Positions 22,611-34,660 of a DNA stretch of 64,000 nucleotides are shown here, in pieces (the first letter of the stretch is position 1; each line of letters starts with the position of its first letter). The DNA lies in contig NC_059082.1 of NCBI RefSeq assembly GCF_020497125.1, forward strand, positions 52,908,524 through 52,972,523, in the 5' to 3' direction. The notes beneath the pieces were generated by a model. It was not told the DNA's origin. It searched no databases and worked only from the letters and a program-made list of their open reading frames with translations. The translations under genes and the position numbers were made by a program. Origin of the DNA: Mauremys mutica. Its lineage: Eukaryota; Chordata; Testudines; Geoemydidae.

Positions 22611-25600
22611 GAAATTAGACGCAGATGACAGGCCACTCAGCCATTGTCACTGAGACACCACACTGGGCCAGCCCCTCTGGTGAGACAGACCTGAGCTGCG
22701 TGCCCTCCTCAGAATGTGGAAAGAGACCCCCCCCATCCCTGGGAGTGAGGAGAAAGAGCTGTCCCCCTACTGCCTAGCCTCCGAGCTAATTCCCACTCTG
22801 ATTTCCCAGTGTGCCCTGCGCAATGTCTGCCATAGCAACTGTCATGCCTGATGGTTTTTGTGGTGGTTGTGGAAAAGTCAGATGATCCCCATCTAACTGC
22901 TGTGTGGCTGTGATGTGGCAAGGGGCTCAGCTATCATGCTGATGAGGGAAGTATAAATGCTGAGAGATTAGACAGACAGATACTAATGAACAGGGCCCTG
23001 ACCCACCTCCACACTTGAAGAGGAAAGTAACTGTGTAAGAGGAGCCCTGACCTGGAGCCCAAAGCTATGCTGAGATGACGAATGCCCCAGGCTCTGCTGT
23101 GGTTCTGGGGAATAGCCCGATGACGTGGGTGGAAACTATAATGGTGCTCTGGCACCCGTTCCTTTCTGCTGTAATCCAGTCCCCAAGGCGCGCTGAGCAA
23201 GGTATATTGTCTTACATAACTTTCCACTGCTGTAACTGCACTCAGCTGTCTCGGCCTGGTACCTACAGCACAGGGCTCCAAGTCCTGGGCTGCACCAAGT
23301 GTCATTTTACATGTTTGATAAATGCTTTTACTTGTTCCCCTCTCTGTCCCTTCCTCCCCCCACCTCATCCACCCGGAGGAGGTGGACTCTTCCCACATCT
23401 GATGTCCCACATTGGTTACATTTTATAATTGAAATTGTGGCCTTTGGGAGGGAAACACACGCTAGTCGGTCGGGTAATGTCTTCCCGGGTAGTTCCTTTT
23501 CTTTTTTGAGTTTGAAGGAGCCACTTCTTCAGTTTCCACCATCCAGTTGCTGGACATATTTTTAGCCTTAGGAGGAAGGCCAGAGGGCGCTAAACCCATA
23601 ACCTTGGCCCCTTTGGCTGCCAAGTGATTGTCAGTCGGCCGTCTGCAGATCAGCACAATTTACACTCGATGTATTTAAAGAACATGGAGGGGGGAAAAGG
23701 GAGAAGGAGATGGGGAGGACCTCAGGAACCTTACATGACACCCCAAAGGTCATGAGAAATCACGTACACGTCTGAAACAGCAGCAGAGGAGTCCAAAGCA
23801 TGAAGGCTAATTTGATCTGTTCAAGGAATGTTTTAGGCTCTACCTTTTGGGATGGGCTGGTCCAATGCCACTCAACATTTCAAGCAGCTGTAGCACGTTA
23901 CCGGCATATGGGTCTTTATGTTGCATGCTTATTTAGCATTAAAATCAACAAGCGCAGGCTCCAGGTGCCATGACAAAGCATTAAACACAAAAGAGAAGCA
24001 GCAGCAGGTCCCACAGCGCCCAGCCCATCTTGAAAACACGCCGTGTGCCCTTCAGCCCAATTCCCCCTCCTCGCACACTGCAGCACTCCTCAAATGCCTG
24101 GCAGAAGAGACAAGCTTCACAGCATGCCCTGAAGCTGAGGTTGCTAGATCCCGGCTATTTTGGACCAAAGGGGAGGAGTGAATTCCCAAGTGCTGGTGTC
24201 CTGGAGAGCACGCTGCCAGGAACTCCGAGAAGCTGCACTGATCTCAACAGCAGCAGTGTCGTGTGCTGGGGCCTCTCTCAAGTAGGTTGGCACCAGGCCA
24301 TTTAGAGCTGTGTGGGTCAGAAGCAGCACGTTCAGCTCCCACCCAGATGCTCAGTCCGTGCAGCGCTTGCCTTTAGAGGTGATGTGTCACTTTACATTAG
24401 GCTCCCTTAGGCCTGCTTACACCACTCCCTGATGTGGACAGGAGGGTCGGGGCGGCTCAGCTGGTGTGGAAGAAGCATGAGGTGCAGGAGGGTGGAGGCT
24501 GCTTTACCGGTAGTTACGTCTCTCCTACAAGCGTTTCTGGCCCCTGCGTGGGCGAGTTGCGCTCTCTTAGGTGCCCCGTGGGCCATACTCAGAGCTGATG
24601 TGCTGGGAGGGCTGGCTGCAAGTGACACACTGGCCAATGGGTGAGAATCCACATTAAGACATGGGTCAACCTTGCAGAGTAGTTCTCTTGCAATTCACTC
24701 AGGCTGCCATGTCAGTCTTCTTCCCGGGTGTGTCTGTGTCACTTGACTCAAGGTGAGTAGCATGGCTGCCCATGGGACGTTCTGCTCTGACATGCAGCCG
24801 CTTGGTTGGGGCTTTGCTCAGGAGAGGCAGGGCTGGGGAACAGACTGGGGCAAACTTACCTTTCAGCCTTCTAGCCTGCTCTGTAGTGTCAGGATGGTGG
24901 GTCCCTGGGGATGCAGTGACTGTGTGCCATGATCAGAGGGTATGAATGCCGAGGGGTGGGTGGGGACTGTTTTGCGTGGTGCAAACAAGTATAACTAGAA
25001 GCAATGAGGTGGAACTGAGCAGTCAGGGTGGCTCACAGAAAAAATCCCCTGAGAGTGAGATCTGTTAGGCCATGAAACACTCTCCCCAAGGAAAGGGCAT
25101 TTTAGAGGGGACTGAACTATGCTGCAGGAGCAATCCTGAATGGCAGGCCTGGGTTTTGGGTCAGGACCTGCTCCATAGCTGGGAGCCAGGTGGTGGAGAG
25201 CAGGAGATTTGGAGTCAGGGCGGCAGGTTGCCGTTCCCAGGTCCCACTGACTGGCTGTGTGAATGCAGGGCAATGGCTTGTCTCTGCTGTGTCCCCATGT
25301 TCCCATTAGAAGGAGGCTTTGGGCTTCAGTCGGGAATGTCTGGGAATTGCTGTGAAAGGGGAAGGGGCTCTTGGAGGGCAGGCCCCAGCTCCTGGGTCGG
25401 TGACGCTATGAACTTCATGCTCAGTTTGTGCGACTGACCCCTTTGCTCCAGCCCCAGTGTCCCCAGGCGAGCTCTGAGATCAAAGAGCAATGAGACTCCC
25501 AGCAACACTGAACCCCTGAAGCACCAGGGACCAGCGTCATCCCCTCCCTCTCCTCATCCCCTCTCCGTGCTCACTGGCTGGCAGCTATATGAGCTCCTCC

Positions 25601-25740
25601 CTGCACGGCCTGGCAGCCACTACAGCATACCCCAGTGCCCAGGCTCAGCTCCCTCGTGACTCACCCACCCACACGGCATCCAGCTGGGTCCCCCCACAAG
25701 CCTGACAGCTCTCACCACTAAGCTGCTCAGCCTCTCCTTG
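22611..25740. other. Unannotated DNA
   Basis: No gene was identified. Around 24140-24350 the text (AGGTTGGCACCAGGCCATTTAG, then GTGGGTCAGAAGCAGCACGTTC) resembles a dispersed tetrapod repeat that I cannot name. Everything else is featureless by eye. Confidence 0.4.
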
Positions 25741-26055
25741 CTCCCCTGCTGCATCTCCTCCCCCAGCCCTGCTCCTCCTCCCCACCTACATGCCTCCGAC
25801 CCACGGCCCTGAGTCTCTCCCGCCACTGCTGTGCAGCCCTGATGCCCTCACACCTCCCGCCCCGCCTCCCTCCCACCTCTGCCCGCTGCCCTCCTGCCTC
25901 CTCCCCCAACTCCCTCCCACCTCTGCCCTGCAGCCCAACACCCTTCCTTCCTCCTCCCACCCACCCACTGCCCCAACTCCCTGCCCTGACACCCTGCCTC
26001 CCTCCTGCCTCCCACCCACTGCCCCAACTCCCTCCTACCTCTGCCCACTGCCCTG
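25741..26055. repeat. Pyrimidine-rich imperfect tandem repeat
   Basis: Units close to CAACTCCCTCCCACCTCTGC recur with variation, giving long stop-free frames on both strands that are not genes. The same motif resumes at 27386-27560 on the other side of a CR1 copy, suggesting the LINE landed in the array. Confidence 0.7.
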
Positions 26056-26235
26056 ACTCTTACATACATGACACTATAGTATTAATGACCAACATGGTAC
26101 CAGTTTGCATATGATTCCTTAGATGACACCTGTTAGATACAGATTATGACAACACGGTGTTGGGGCAATGAGCGTAGAAGACCTGATGTGAGTTATGGTA
26201 TGGTGTGCACTGTGGGGTTCCCAGGGTCACAAAAG

Positions 26236-27385
26236 GTAAAAGTGTTACTGTAAGGTACTTAGACTTCTGTAAGGCATTTGACTTAATAGTGTATGACATT
26301 TTGATTAAAAAAAACCCTAAAAAGATATAAAATTAGCATGGTACCCATTAAATGGATTAAAAACTGGCTAACTGACATGTCTCAAAATGTAACTGTAAGC
26401 GGGGAATCATTATCAAACTGGTCTGTTTCTGGTGGGATTGGTTCTTAGCCCCTATGCTAATTAACATTTTTATTAATGACCTGGAAGAAAACATAAAATC
26501 ACCACTGATACAGAGTGCAGACACAAAAATTGGGGGAATGATGGTAAATACTGAAGAAGACAGGTCACTGATACAAGCGAGCTGGATTGCTTTGTAACCT
26601 GGGGTCATGCAAATAATGTGCATTTTAATATGGCTAAGTGTAAATGTATACATCTGGGGGGGAAATGTAGGCCGTACTTACAGGATGGGGAACTCTATCC
26701 TAGGAAACAGTAACTGAAAAAGATTTGGAGGTCACTGTGTATAATCAGCTGAACATGAGCTCCTAGTGCAACACTGGCCAAAAGGGCTAATGTGATCCTG
26801 GGTGCATTAACAGGGGAATATCGAGTAAGAGCAGAGAGATTATTTTGCCTCTGTATTTGGCACTGGTGTGACCGCCGCTGGACTACTGGGTTTAGTTCTG
26901 GTGTCCACAACTCAAGAAGGATGTTGATAAATTGGAGAGGGGTCCAAGAAGAGCCACAAGAATGATTAAAGGATTAGAAAACCTCCCTTACAGTGACAGA
27001 GTTAAGGAGCTCAATCTATTTAGCTTAACAAAGAGAAGGTTAAGGGGTGACTTGATTACAGTCTGTAAGTACCTACATGGGGAATACTTGGTGGGCTCGT
27101 CAATCTAGCAGAGAAAAGTCTAACACGACACAACGGTTGGAAGTTGAAACTAGACAAATTCAGCCTGGAAAGAAGATGCAAATGTTTAACGGTGAGCGAC
27201 ATTAACCATTGTAACAACTGACCAAGGGTCGCGGTGGATTCTCCATCAATGGCCATTTTTAAATCAAGACTGCGTGTTTGTCTAAAAGATCTGCTCTGGG
27301 AATTATTTTGGGGAAGTCCTATGGTCTGTGTTCTACTAGAGGTCAGACTAGATGGTCAAAATGGCCCTTCTGGCCTTGGACTCTC
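26236..27385 (+). mobile_element. Old CR1-type LINE fragment
   Basis: The + strand retains degraded RT text: a LDFCKAFDLIVYDIL block at about 26262, an [14 protein letters not shown] block near 26463, a WCHANNVHFNMAKCK-like block near 26600, and the usual RATRMIKGLENLPY-like block near 26955. The 3' end reads AGACTAGATGGTCAAAATGG then CCCTTCTGGCCTT. It has many frameshifts, is older than the CR1 copies at 4697 and 1, and belongs to a different subfamily (no octamer tail). Confidence 0.85.
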
Positions 27386-27560
27386 TGACCCACTGCTCTG
27401 ACTCCCTCCCACCTCTGGCCTGTTTCTCTTGGTCCTTCTCTCCCACCACCGTCCCCCTCACAGCTCTGTTCTTCTCCACCTGTTCCATCTGCAGGGTCCT
27501 GTCCCATCTCTCCTTGCCAACTTCCCAGCTCTCCCGTGCCACTCCCCACTTCCCATCTCC
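27386..27560. repeat. Pyrimidine-rich repeat, continuation
   Basis: CTGACCCACTGCTCTGACTC and the following CCTCCCACCTCTGGCC repeat the motif of 25741-26055. Confidence 0.55.
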
Positions 27561-29516
27561 ATTGCTCTGTGTGCATTCTGCACCGGACCCCCCTCAGCCA
27601 CCTCCCACTTCATAGCCTTCCCACTTCTGAAGTGAAACCCCATGCAGGAGTGAGAGAGTGGGTACCACGGCTCTCCCCACGGGACTGACTTTGGTGAGCT
27701 ACTGAAGGTGGCCAAGCAAGCCACAGCAGAGGCACTAGCCCACAGCACCCCTCCTGTAGAGACCCTGCAGACTCACGCGCTGTCTGACCATCTTTGGATA
27801 CGTCTGTACTGCAGCAGGAGGTGTGATTCCCAGTTTGGGTAGACAAGGGTTCAGTGTACAGGGAATCACTCACCGAGCAACCATCCCTACTGCTCAGGGG
27901 AAGCTGCAGCATAGCCCCTGAACAGGGAGGCCTGGGGAAAGAAACTGATCTGTCAGGGTCAAGTCGCACAGTGCAGGATCTGGGTCCAAATGATCACAAA
28001 GGCCAGGAGCGTTCAGGTCCTAGGTTTGACCATGCTTCTCTCTCTGGTAGTAGTATAAACAGAGACTGCGCTCCCCTAAGTGCAGGTGCTAGTGCCTGCA
28101 GGATGAGGTCTGCTGGGCTGAACTAAGCTCTGTGTATGGCATGACTGGCTGGGCAGGGCAGTGCTTTGAGATCCTTGGATACAAAGTGCTAGCATGCAAG
28201 CACTGCTGTTAATAGTAGTGCGAAGCACTGTGCCGGGTGAGACTGGACACTGCTGGGCTGGAGGGCAGCGGGGCACTTCCCACACTTTCTCCAACACAGC
28301 ATTTAGGAACATGGCCAGTGGGAGGACCATCGAAGGGTCACGGGAGAAGACTACAGGAATGGCCCATGTCAAGCTCTGGTTGCTATCTGAGAGAGCCTGA
28401 CAGTGCTACTCCTTTTTCCTCCCTGAGGATGGTACTTTCTGGTTGGCATCTGCTTGCCAGCTGGAGTACAAAGGAATTATTCTCTTTTGAAATGTGTCCC
28501 TGGTATGTGGACATTAGACTTTTCAGGGGATTATTCAGACTAGTAGCAACTGTTTGTGACAGAGACGCTATAGCCAGTAATGCTTTATTTTAAGTATCTG
28601 TTGACTAATGTTGAATTACAGAGGGGGGCCCATGGAAAACGCAGGTGACATCTCCCGGAATGCAGAATGAATTCATTGCATTCCAGTCAGTTTCAAAGAG
28701 CGGCAAATGTTTTCCTAATGAAAGGCCACTCACAATAAATAGCACTCTAGCATGGACTCTGGGTCAGACTGCACCCTCAAATCTGTTCACAGGGGTCCGC
28801 TTTTCTTGTGGCCAGTACATTCTGCATCCCCCTTCCTTCAGCTCTCACCCTCACCTCTATTATTGATCCAGCTAAACTCCAATTGCTATGCAAGAAACAG
28901 AACGTGGAAATAACCCTTTATAATTTGCCTAAACGTTCTGGGCTAAGCTTCCCTACATCCACCCCCCATCCCAGCCAGTATATTTATAAAAGGTCACTTT
29001 CCTTGAGAATTTTCTACTGTTCACATCTGTTCCAAACACTGCTTCTGCTGGGGTGGACCACAAGGGGCAGAAGGGTTCTAGCAAAAGGCAAGACCCAGAG
29101 GGAACAATTGCTGGTATGACTTACTGGGGCTAAGAGCTTCTCGGCAGTAATCTCCTAAATACTGTCCATGTAATATAAGATATTCTCCCCAACAAACACC
29201 TGTTTGTATCCAATTTATTGATAGGAGTATTAAAAGCAAGATGGCACCAAAGATGGTTTTTGATGCCCATGGATCAACAGGGATAGCATTAAAATTCATT
29301 TATAATAGCCTCAAAATAGAGATTTTGTAACATGCTGGGACTCCATATGCAGCATCCTTTTAGTAAGCAACTGAGTTTTACCCCCACATCACACACACAT
29401 ATGCATGTGTGATTGTGAGCGCACACACATATTGTGTAGGCACATGTAGGCTCTTTTGAGGAGAAGAACAGAATCAGCCTCAGATAAAACTGACTGCTAA
29501 TGTTCTAATCATTTAG
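27386..29516 (+). other. SRL: Sequence upstream of the SRL acidic exon, probably intronic
   Basis: The acidic exon starts mid-codon, so an upstream coding exon with the start codon and signal peptide must exist. I could not find it here or further upstream. The stretch contains the end of a pyrimidine-rich repeat (to about 27560), a short MIR-tail-like piece near 28165-28215, and a CA/TG-rich patch at 29388-29445. Two CTAAT motifs near 29494-29510 could serve as branch points for the weakly pyrimidine-rich acceptor at 29516. Confidence 0.5.
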
Positions 29517-31460
29517 AATTGCAAGTTTCTGCCTCGGGGGGCACTGAAGATGTTACCAACTTTGTTGAGAATCACTTATCAGCTGGAGACCAGAGCCTAG
29601 AGGGGAACGAAGGGGTACTTTGCCCAGACTCTGTACCTCCTGAGAAGACTGTTCTCCTCCAGCCTGCAGACAGCAATGAGGCAGCAGCCCAGGAAAGGAG
29701 CGGAATGCCACATGACTCTGGTTCCAAGACAGGTGCTGATATAAATATCCCTGTTGATGGCTTGAACAATGACAGCCAAGAGGAGGACAATGACATAAAC
29801 GTTGCTAATGCTTCTTCATCGGTTTCAGAATGTGACGCTGCCACAGGCAGCAATGCTGATGGAAGCGAGATTGTGGCGAGAGAGACAGAGCCAGCAGAAG
29901 GGACTCCTCTCCCAGGGGAAGACATAGAAGAGCTGCTGGCCAAAGAACAGCCCGGAGGCAGGAGGAGTGAAGCTGCAAAGGACAGCGAGGAGGAGGGGGA
30001 GCTCCATGCGGCAGGGGTGGAAATCAGGCTGGAAGAGGCTGGGAGGGAAGAGGACAGGCAAAACTCTCCTCCCGCCACAGCAGGGAGTTTTGAAGAGAGC
30101 ACCTGCCTGCCTGCAGAGGAGAGGCAGGTTTCCCAGTGTGGTACAAAGGGTAGAGAGGAGGTAGCAGCAGCAGAGCACCACTCAGGGCCTGACGATGGCA
30201 AAGATGCTGCTGACAAGGAAAGCGAAGTCAGTGAGGCCTCCCAGAGGAGCACGCCGCCCTCGCCAGCCAGTGGGGAATCGCCCCCTCAGGGAGATGCACA
30301 TGGGGCTGAACCTGCTCTAGCAGAGCCAGGAACTCTTGAGGAAGAGGGGACACAGCTGGAAGAAGGCTCTAAAGAAGACAAGAGCCATATTCCACATGCT
30401 AGCCAAGGTGCCGAATCTCACATGCAAAGTGGGAATCATGCAAACAAGGAAGACAAAGAAGTCTCTGGCTCAGAGACCAGTCATGTCTCTGGGGACCCTC
30501 TTCGGGGCAATGGACTAGCTGCAAAAGAGAAGGAACCTGATTCAGGCAACAGAACTGGTGACAGTCCTGTGAGGGAGACCACCACTGATGGCCAGGCAGT
30601 GGAAAGGGACCGAGAGGAACCAGGGACTGCCTCTGCTGAGGGAGTGGGAGAAAACCCTAACTTGGAAGCAGAGGAGTCTGAAGAAAGTTCAGAGGAAGAG
30701 GATGATGACCAGGAAGAGTCTGAGGAAGAGGGTGATGATTCAGCAGAGGAAGAGAGTGATGACTCGGCAGAGGAAGAGAAAGAGGCGGCTGGCTTGGCAG
30801 AGGAAGAGGGTGGTGACTCTGCAGAGGCAGAGGAGTCTGGCCCTGCAGAGGAAGAGGGTGGTGATCTGACAGAGGCAGAGGAAGAGAGGGCTGGCCTGGC
30901 AAAGGAAGAGGAAGAGGGGGCTGGCCTGGTAGAGGGGGCTGGCCTGGCAGAGGAAGAGGGTGGTCATCTGGCAGAGGCAGAGGGTGGTGATGAGGCAGAG
31001 GGGGCTGGCCTGGCAGAGGCAGATGGTGGTGATCTGGCAGAGGAAGAGGAGGCTGGCCCAGCAGAGGAAGAGGGTGGTGATCCGGCAGAGGAAGAGGGTG
31101 GTGATCCAGCAGAGGAAGAGAGGGCTGGCCCGGCAGAGGAAGAGGGTGGTGATCCGGCAGAGGCAGAGGAAGAGGCTGAAGAAGTCATTGCCCCAGATGT
31201 CCGAGTGGCTGCTAGTGACATGGAAGACCACGGCCATGTCAAAGAGGAAGAGATCCGTGAAGTGGAAGCTGACTCTGATTCTGCAGGCCAGAAGAATGCA
31301 CCCTACAGAGACATGGAGCAGGACAAAGCTCACTCTCACAATAGTAACCCAGCTGTAGCAGGAAGCCTTTCCGTGGATGCGCAGTTAATGGCAGAGACAG
31401 ATAGCCCACCTGGCAACAACCATCTTCCTGCTGCTGCTGTGCCTGACCCCAGACAAATAG
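29517..31460 (+). CDS. SRL: Sarcalumenin acidic cassette exon
   Basis: This large exon encodes the Glu/Asp-rich luminal region of sarcalumenin, the sarcoplasmic-reticulum glycoprotein that buffers calcium with high capacity and low affinity and supports SERCA. It follows an AG at 29515-29516 and ends before GT at 31461. It starts with the last two bases of a codon and ends with the first base of one, so its 1944 nt equal exactly 648 codons. Residues 1 to about 380 are Ser/Glu/Gly-rich and low in complexity. Residues from about 382 to 557 are an almost continuous acidic tract with eight GGD or GGH units separated by AEEE-type blocks. The identification rests on the next two exons, which match the conserved SRL N-terminus in the same phase. 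Family knowledge: the long and 53-kDa forms differ by inclusion of this region. A second in-frame donor at 31482 would add seven mostly hydrophobic residues and is less likely. Confidence 0.87.
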
Positions 31461-32610
31461 GTCTGACTTTTTTGTTACTAGGTGTGCCAGTAGTAATAGC
31501 CTAACAGCAAGGGCATTGGTTAGTATCAAACCCAGAGCGCCGCTGAGCTTGGCAGACATTAAAATGCACCCAGTGCACGGCCCTTGTTCTAACGCTTGTG
31601 CTTTCAGTGTGTGACCCTAACCAACTGCTCAGACCGGAAATCCCTGTCCTGCCACAGCCAGGAGGGGTGGCATTGGTGATATGGGGTGGTAATGGGCTGT
31701 GGTTAGTACTTGGTAATGGGAGATGAAGGCTTTCACCCCTTGGGCATTAGGCTGAATTAGTACAAGGTCAACAGCGACGAATATCCATTGCCATCTGACA
31801 GCTCTGCCATGGCCTGCATGAAATGAAGTGTTATGTTCCCTCCCCATTTCCCAGGAACGGGTTGTCCAGCTCCACCCCAGTTAGCACCTGTTGGGAGCCT
31901 CAATAGAGATGCCAAGGACTCCTGGGCCATGGCAACTGAACTCCTCTCTCAGCACTACAGGTGGTCCCTCCAGGATGGGGCACATTGGCAGGGGGTGAAC
32001 TGGGCAAAGGTTGGCCTGGATCTGTTCTGCGGATAAAAACAGAAATCCATGTCCAGGAGCCAACATGGCCCCTTTCACCAGCATTGGATTCATGTCCTAA
32101 TACTTCTAAAGGCAAAGGACCCTGGTTTTTCACAGCTCCGTGCTTTGTGCAGTCATTGATACCAGTGCAAAGTGAGTGCCAGCATTCTGCTGTGATAGTG
32201 ATTGACACCACTTTGTACCAGTGGGGTAGTCCTGAATGGACATCTACCGGATGTCCCCTGCCAGCGTGACCTCACAGAACAAAATGGCATGCTCCATGCA
32301 GCAAATGGACCAGGACACTGTTCCGCTGCAGTCCGGTCCTAATGCACCATGCTTTGCACTGGCATAGATGATTACACAGGCCGTGAGACAGCAGAGAGCC
32401 AGGTCCAAGGAATACAAACACTCTGAAATACTCCACACCTTTCACACAACCAGGCAATTTAAGAGTCAGCACAGACAACACAAGAGAATTGGATCTAGAC
32501 TGGGTGATGTGTCCAGTGTACACCAGTTTGCAAAGCTATCAGAATCAAACTAAGGGGAATGAGCTATCCTGGGAATAGCAGGTTAGAACCCTGAGCTTTC
32601 ACCTGGGAAA

Positions 32611-32833
32611 ACAACAAGGAGTCCAATGGCACTTTAAAGACTAACAGATTTATTTGGGCATAAGCTTTTGTGGGTAAAAGAACACTTCTTCAGATGCATG
32701 GCCATGCATCTGAAGAAGTGGTTTTTTATCCACGAAAGCTTATGCCCAAATAAATCTGTTAGTCTTTAAGGTGCCACCGGACTCCTTGTTGTTTTTGTGG
32801 ATACAGACTGACATAGCTACCCCCTGATACTTC
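32611..32833. repeat. Palindromic dispersed repeat (head-to-head copies)
   Basis: A 91-nt arm at 32611-32701 is the reverse complement of 32702-32792 with about seven mismatches. The centre is exactly palindromic (GATGCATGG/CCATGCATC). The right copy continues to about 32833 (CAGACTGACATAGCTACCCC, then CTGATACTT). The single arm (TTAGTCTTTAAGGTGCCACC, then GGACTCCTTGTTGT) is a repeat I have seen widely in turtle and crocodilian sequence, whose class I cannot establish. The right copy contains CTGAAGA, a GTGG/CCAC hairpin and GAAA in the order of a hammerhead ribozyme core. Confidence 0.8.
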
Positions 32834-33964
32834 GCTTGCGAGTCACTCATGATGCCCCTTAGTGATAATCCCTTCCAAAGATGTGAATTCCAAGGGAAGT
32901 CTTAGATAAATCTTAAACACAGTCCCCAGTTCTTCCCAGATTGCATTATTGTTTCAGAAGGCACTCTCTGAGCAGTGCTGGGATTGTTTTTCCCAGAGCG
33001 CTGGGAGGGGAAAGGTGGATGGATGAACTGGGCATTCAGATTAATGCCAGATCATGAAAAAAGGAGGCCTAGGTCCTGCTCCTGCAACGTGCAGCTCATG
33101 GGCAGAATGCAAACCCGGGCAGAACCTCATTGACTTCAGCAGCGCTTGGTGTGGTCACAGCCGCTCGCTCTCACACTACATAGTGCAGGATTGGGGCCCT
33201 AGATTTTCCCAAGAAGCCGGCAGAAATCTGGTAAATTTCCAAATTGCACAGACCGCACGCGCCAGTCAGCCACAGATGAGTTTGTGGGTGAACAATGAAT
33301 AATAATCTCTCTCATGTTTTCTTTGGACCTACTCATGAAATCTGTCACATACATTTTTCAGCCTTTGTCACTGATTAGCTTACATGATGAGGAGAAACTC
33401 CACCCCCTGCTCCTCTCCCCTCCCCTCCTCTCCCCTCCCCTCCCTTTGCTTAGTGCTGCGCTGTCACATACGGACCTACTGAGCAAGCTGCTGGTGCCCA
33501 GATGTAACCAGAGCTGAGTCTCTGTGGCTTTTCTTGGCAAATCCAAAAGCCCTTTCTTTGTATGACGTGTGCACTTCAGTTCAGGTTCTCAGGCTTGTGA
33601 GGAGCATGAGGACGAGAGCTGCCCATGTGGTGAGTGGTGGCTCTATTCCCAACCCAACAGGATGGGCTGGGAAGATGTTTGGTCACAGAGCTGTTTGCAA
33701 ACCATTCTTGAGCCTAGGGCCCAATCCTGCACTTGCTGCTTTCAAAGGGATCTTTGCCACTGACATTAATAGGAACTAATGCAGCTATAGAGGTCAACAT
33801 ACCTACAAGGCCAGACACACACCCCTGTGTGATACATCCTGCTGCAAACCCTTTGAGCACTAATGTTCATATTGACATTAAGTGGAGGTCTAGCTATATA
33901 GCCCTATTCTGTTCCAAGCAGTTTGTCTCGTGCTACAGCCCTTTCCCCCTAGGCTGATGTAGTG

Positions 33965-34255
33965 TTGTTATTATTACAGTAGCAGCTCGAGGCTCCAATC
34001 AAAAGCAGTGCCCCCATTATGCCAGGTGCTGTACAAACACATAGGCAGGGCCAGACCCTTTCCCAATGAGCTGATAGTCTAAATGGCCAAAACACACAAA
34101 CGGTAGGTGAAGGAAAAGAGTATTCTTCCCATTTGAGAGATGGAGAAACTGAGGCCCAAATGATGTGAAGTGACTTGTCCAAGGTCACCCACGGATTCTG
34201 TGGCACAGCCAGGAGTTGAACCTGGGTGTGGCAAGTGGCAGGCCAGGGCTGTCCA
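33965..34255 (-). repeat. MIR-like core-SINE
   Basis: On the + strand it reads GTGCTGTACAAACACATAGG, then a GAGATGGAGAAACTGAGGCC block, then GTGACTTGTCCAAGGTCACC, then CAGGAGTTGAACCTGGGTGTG. This is the usual order of an amniote MIR/core-SINE read in reverse. Confidence 0.7.
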
Positions 34256-34660
34256 GCAGGGCCACGTTGCCTCATCCAGCACCCTCTGTGATCAATTTCA
34301 GCACATTTCATTTTCACTTTTGGTTTGTAAAGAGTGGATGTGGGAGGCGTTTAACTCTTCTGCAGATAGATGCCTGGGTGGAGAGACAGAGGGGGTAGCC
34401 AGGCTAAAGCCAGGCGTTAGCACTATTGCTATAAAAGAGTTGTAGTTCGGGTCTGACCAGCTGCAGGTGAAGACATATTGAAATCTTTCTGCCCATATCA
34501 GTGCCAGGGCAGGGACTGCCATCGAGCAAGCTGGCATGTGGAAGTTGATCAGTTGAACATATTGCTTAATAGTTTTCTTTATTATCAAGCATCCCTTTCA
34601 GATGAATATTTTGCATTCATAGTATTGATGTCAAGCTCTTATTTCTTAGTTTGCCCACAG

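Noticed and set aside
25727..26114. Pro/Thr-rich and Gly-rich frames
   Set aside because: These are translations of an imperfect pyrimidine-rich tandem repeat on the two strands.
20734..29516. Search for the SRL signal-peptide exon
   Set aside because: No start codon followed by a hydrophobic stretch and a phase-matching GT donor could be recognised, so no exon is claimed.
29572..31339. Long antisense and alternate-frame open stretches across the SRL acidic exon
   Set aside because: They are Ser/Pro/Leu-rich mirror images of GAG/GAA repeats. Stop codons are rare in such DNA, and there is no family signature or splice support.
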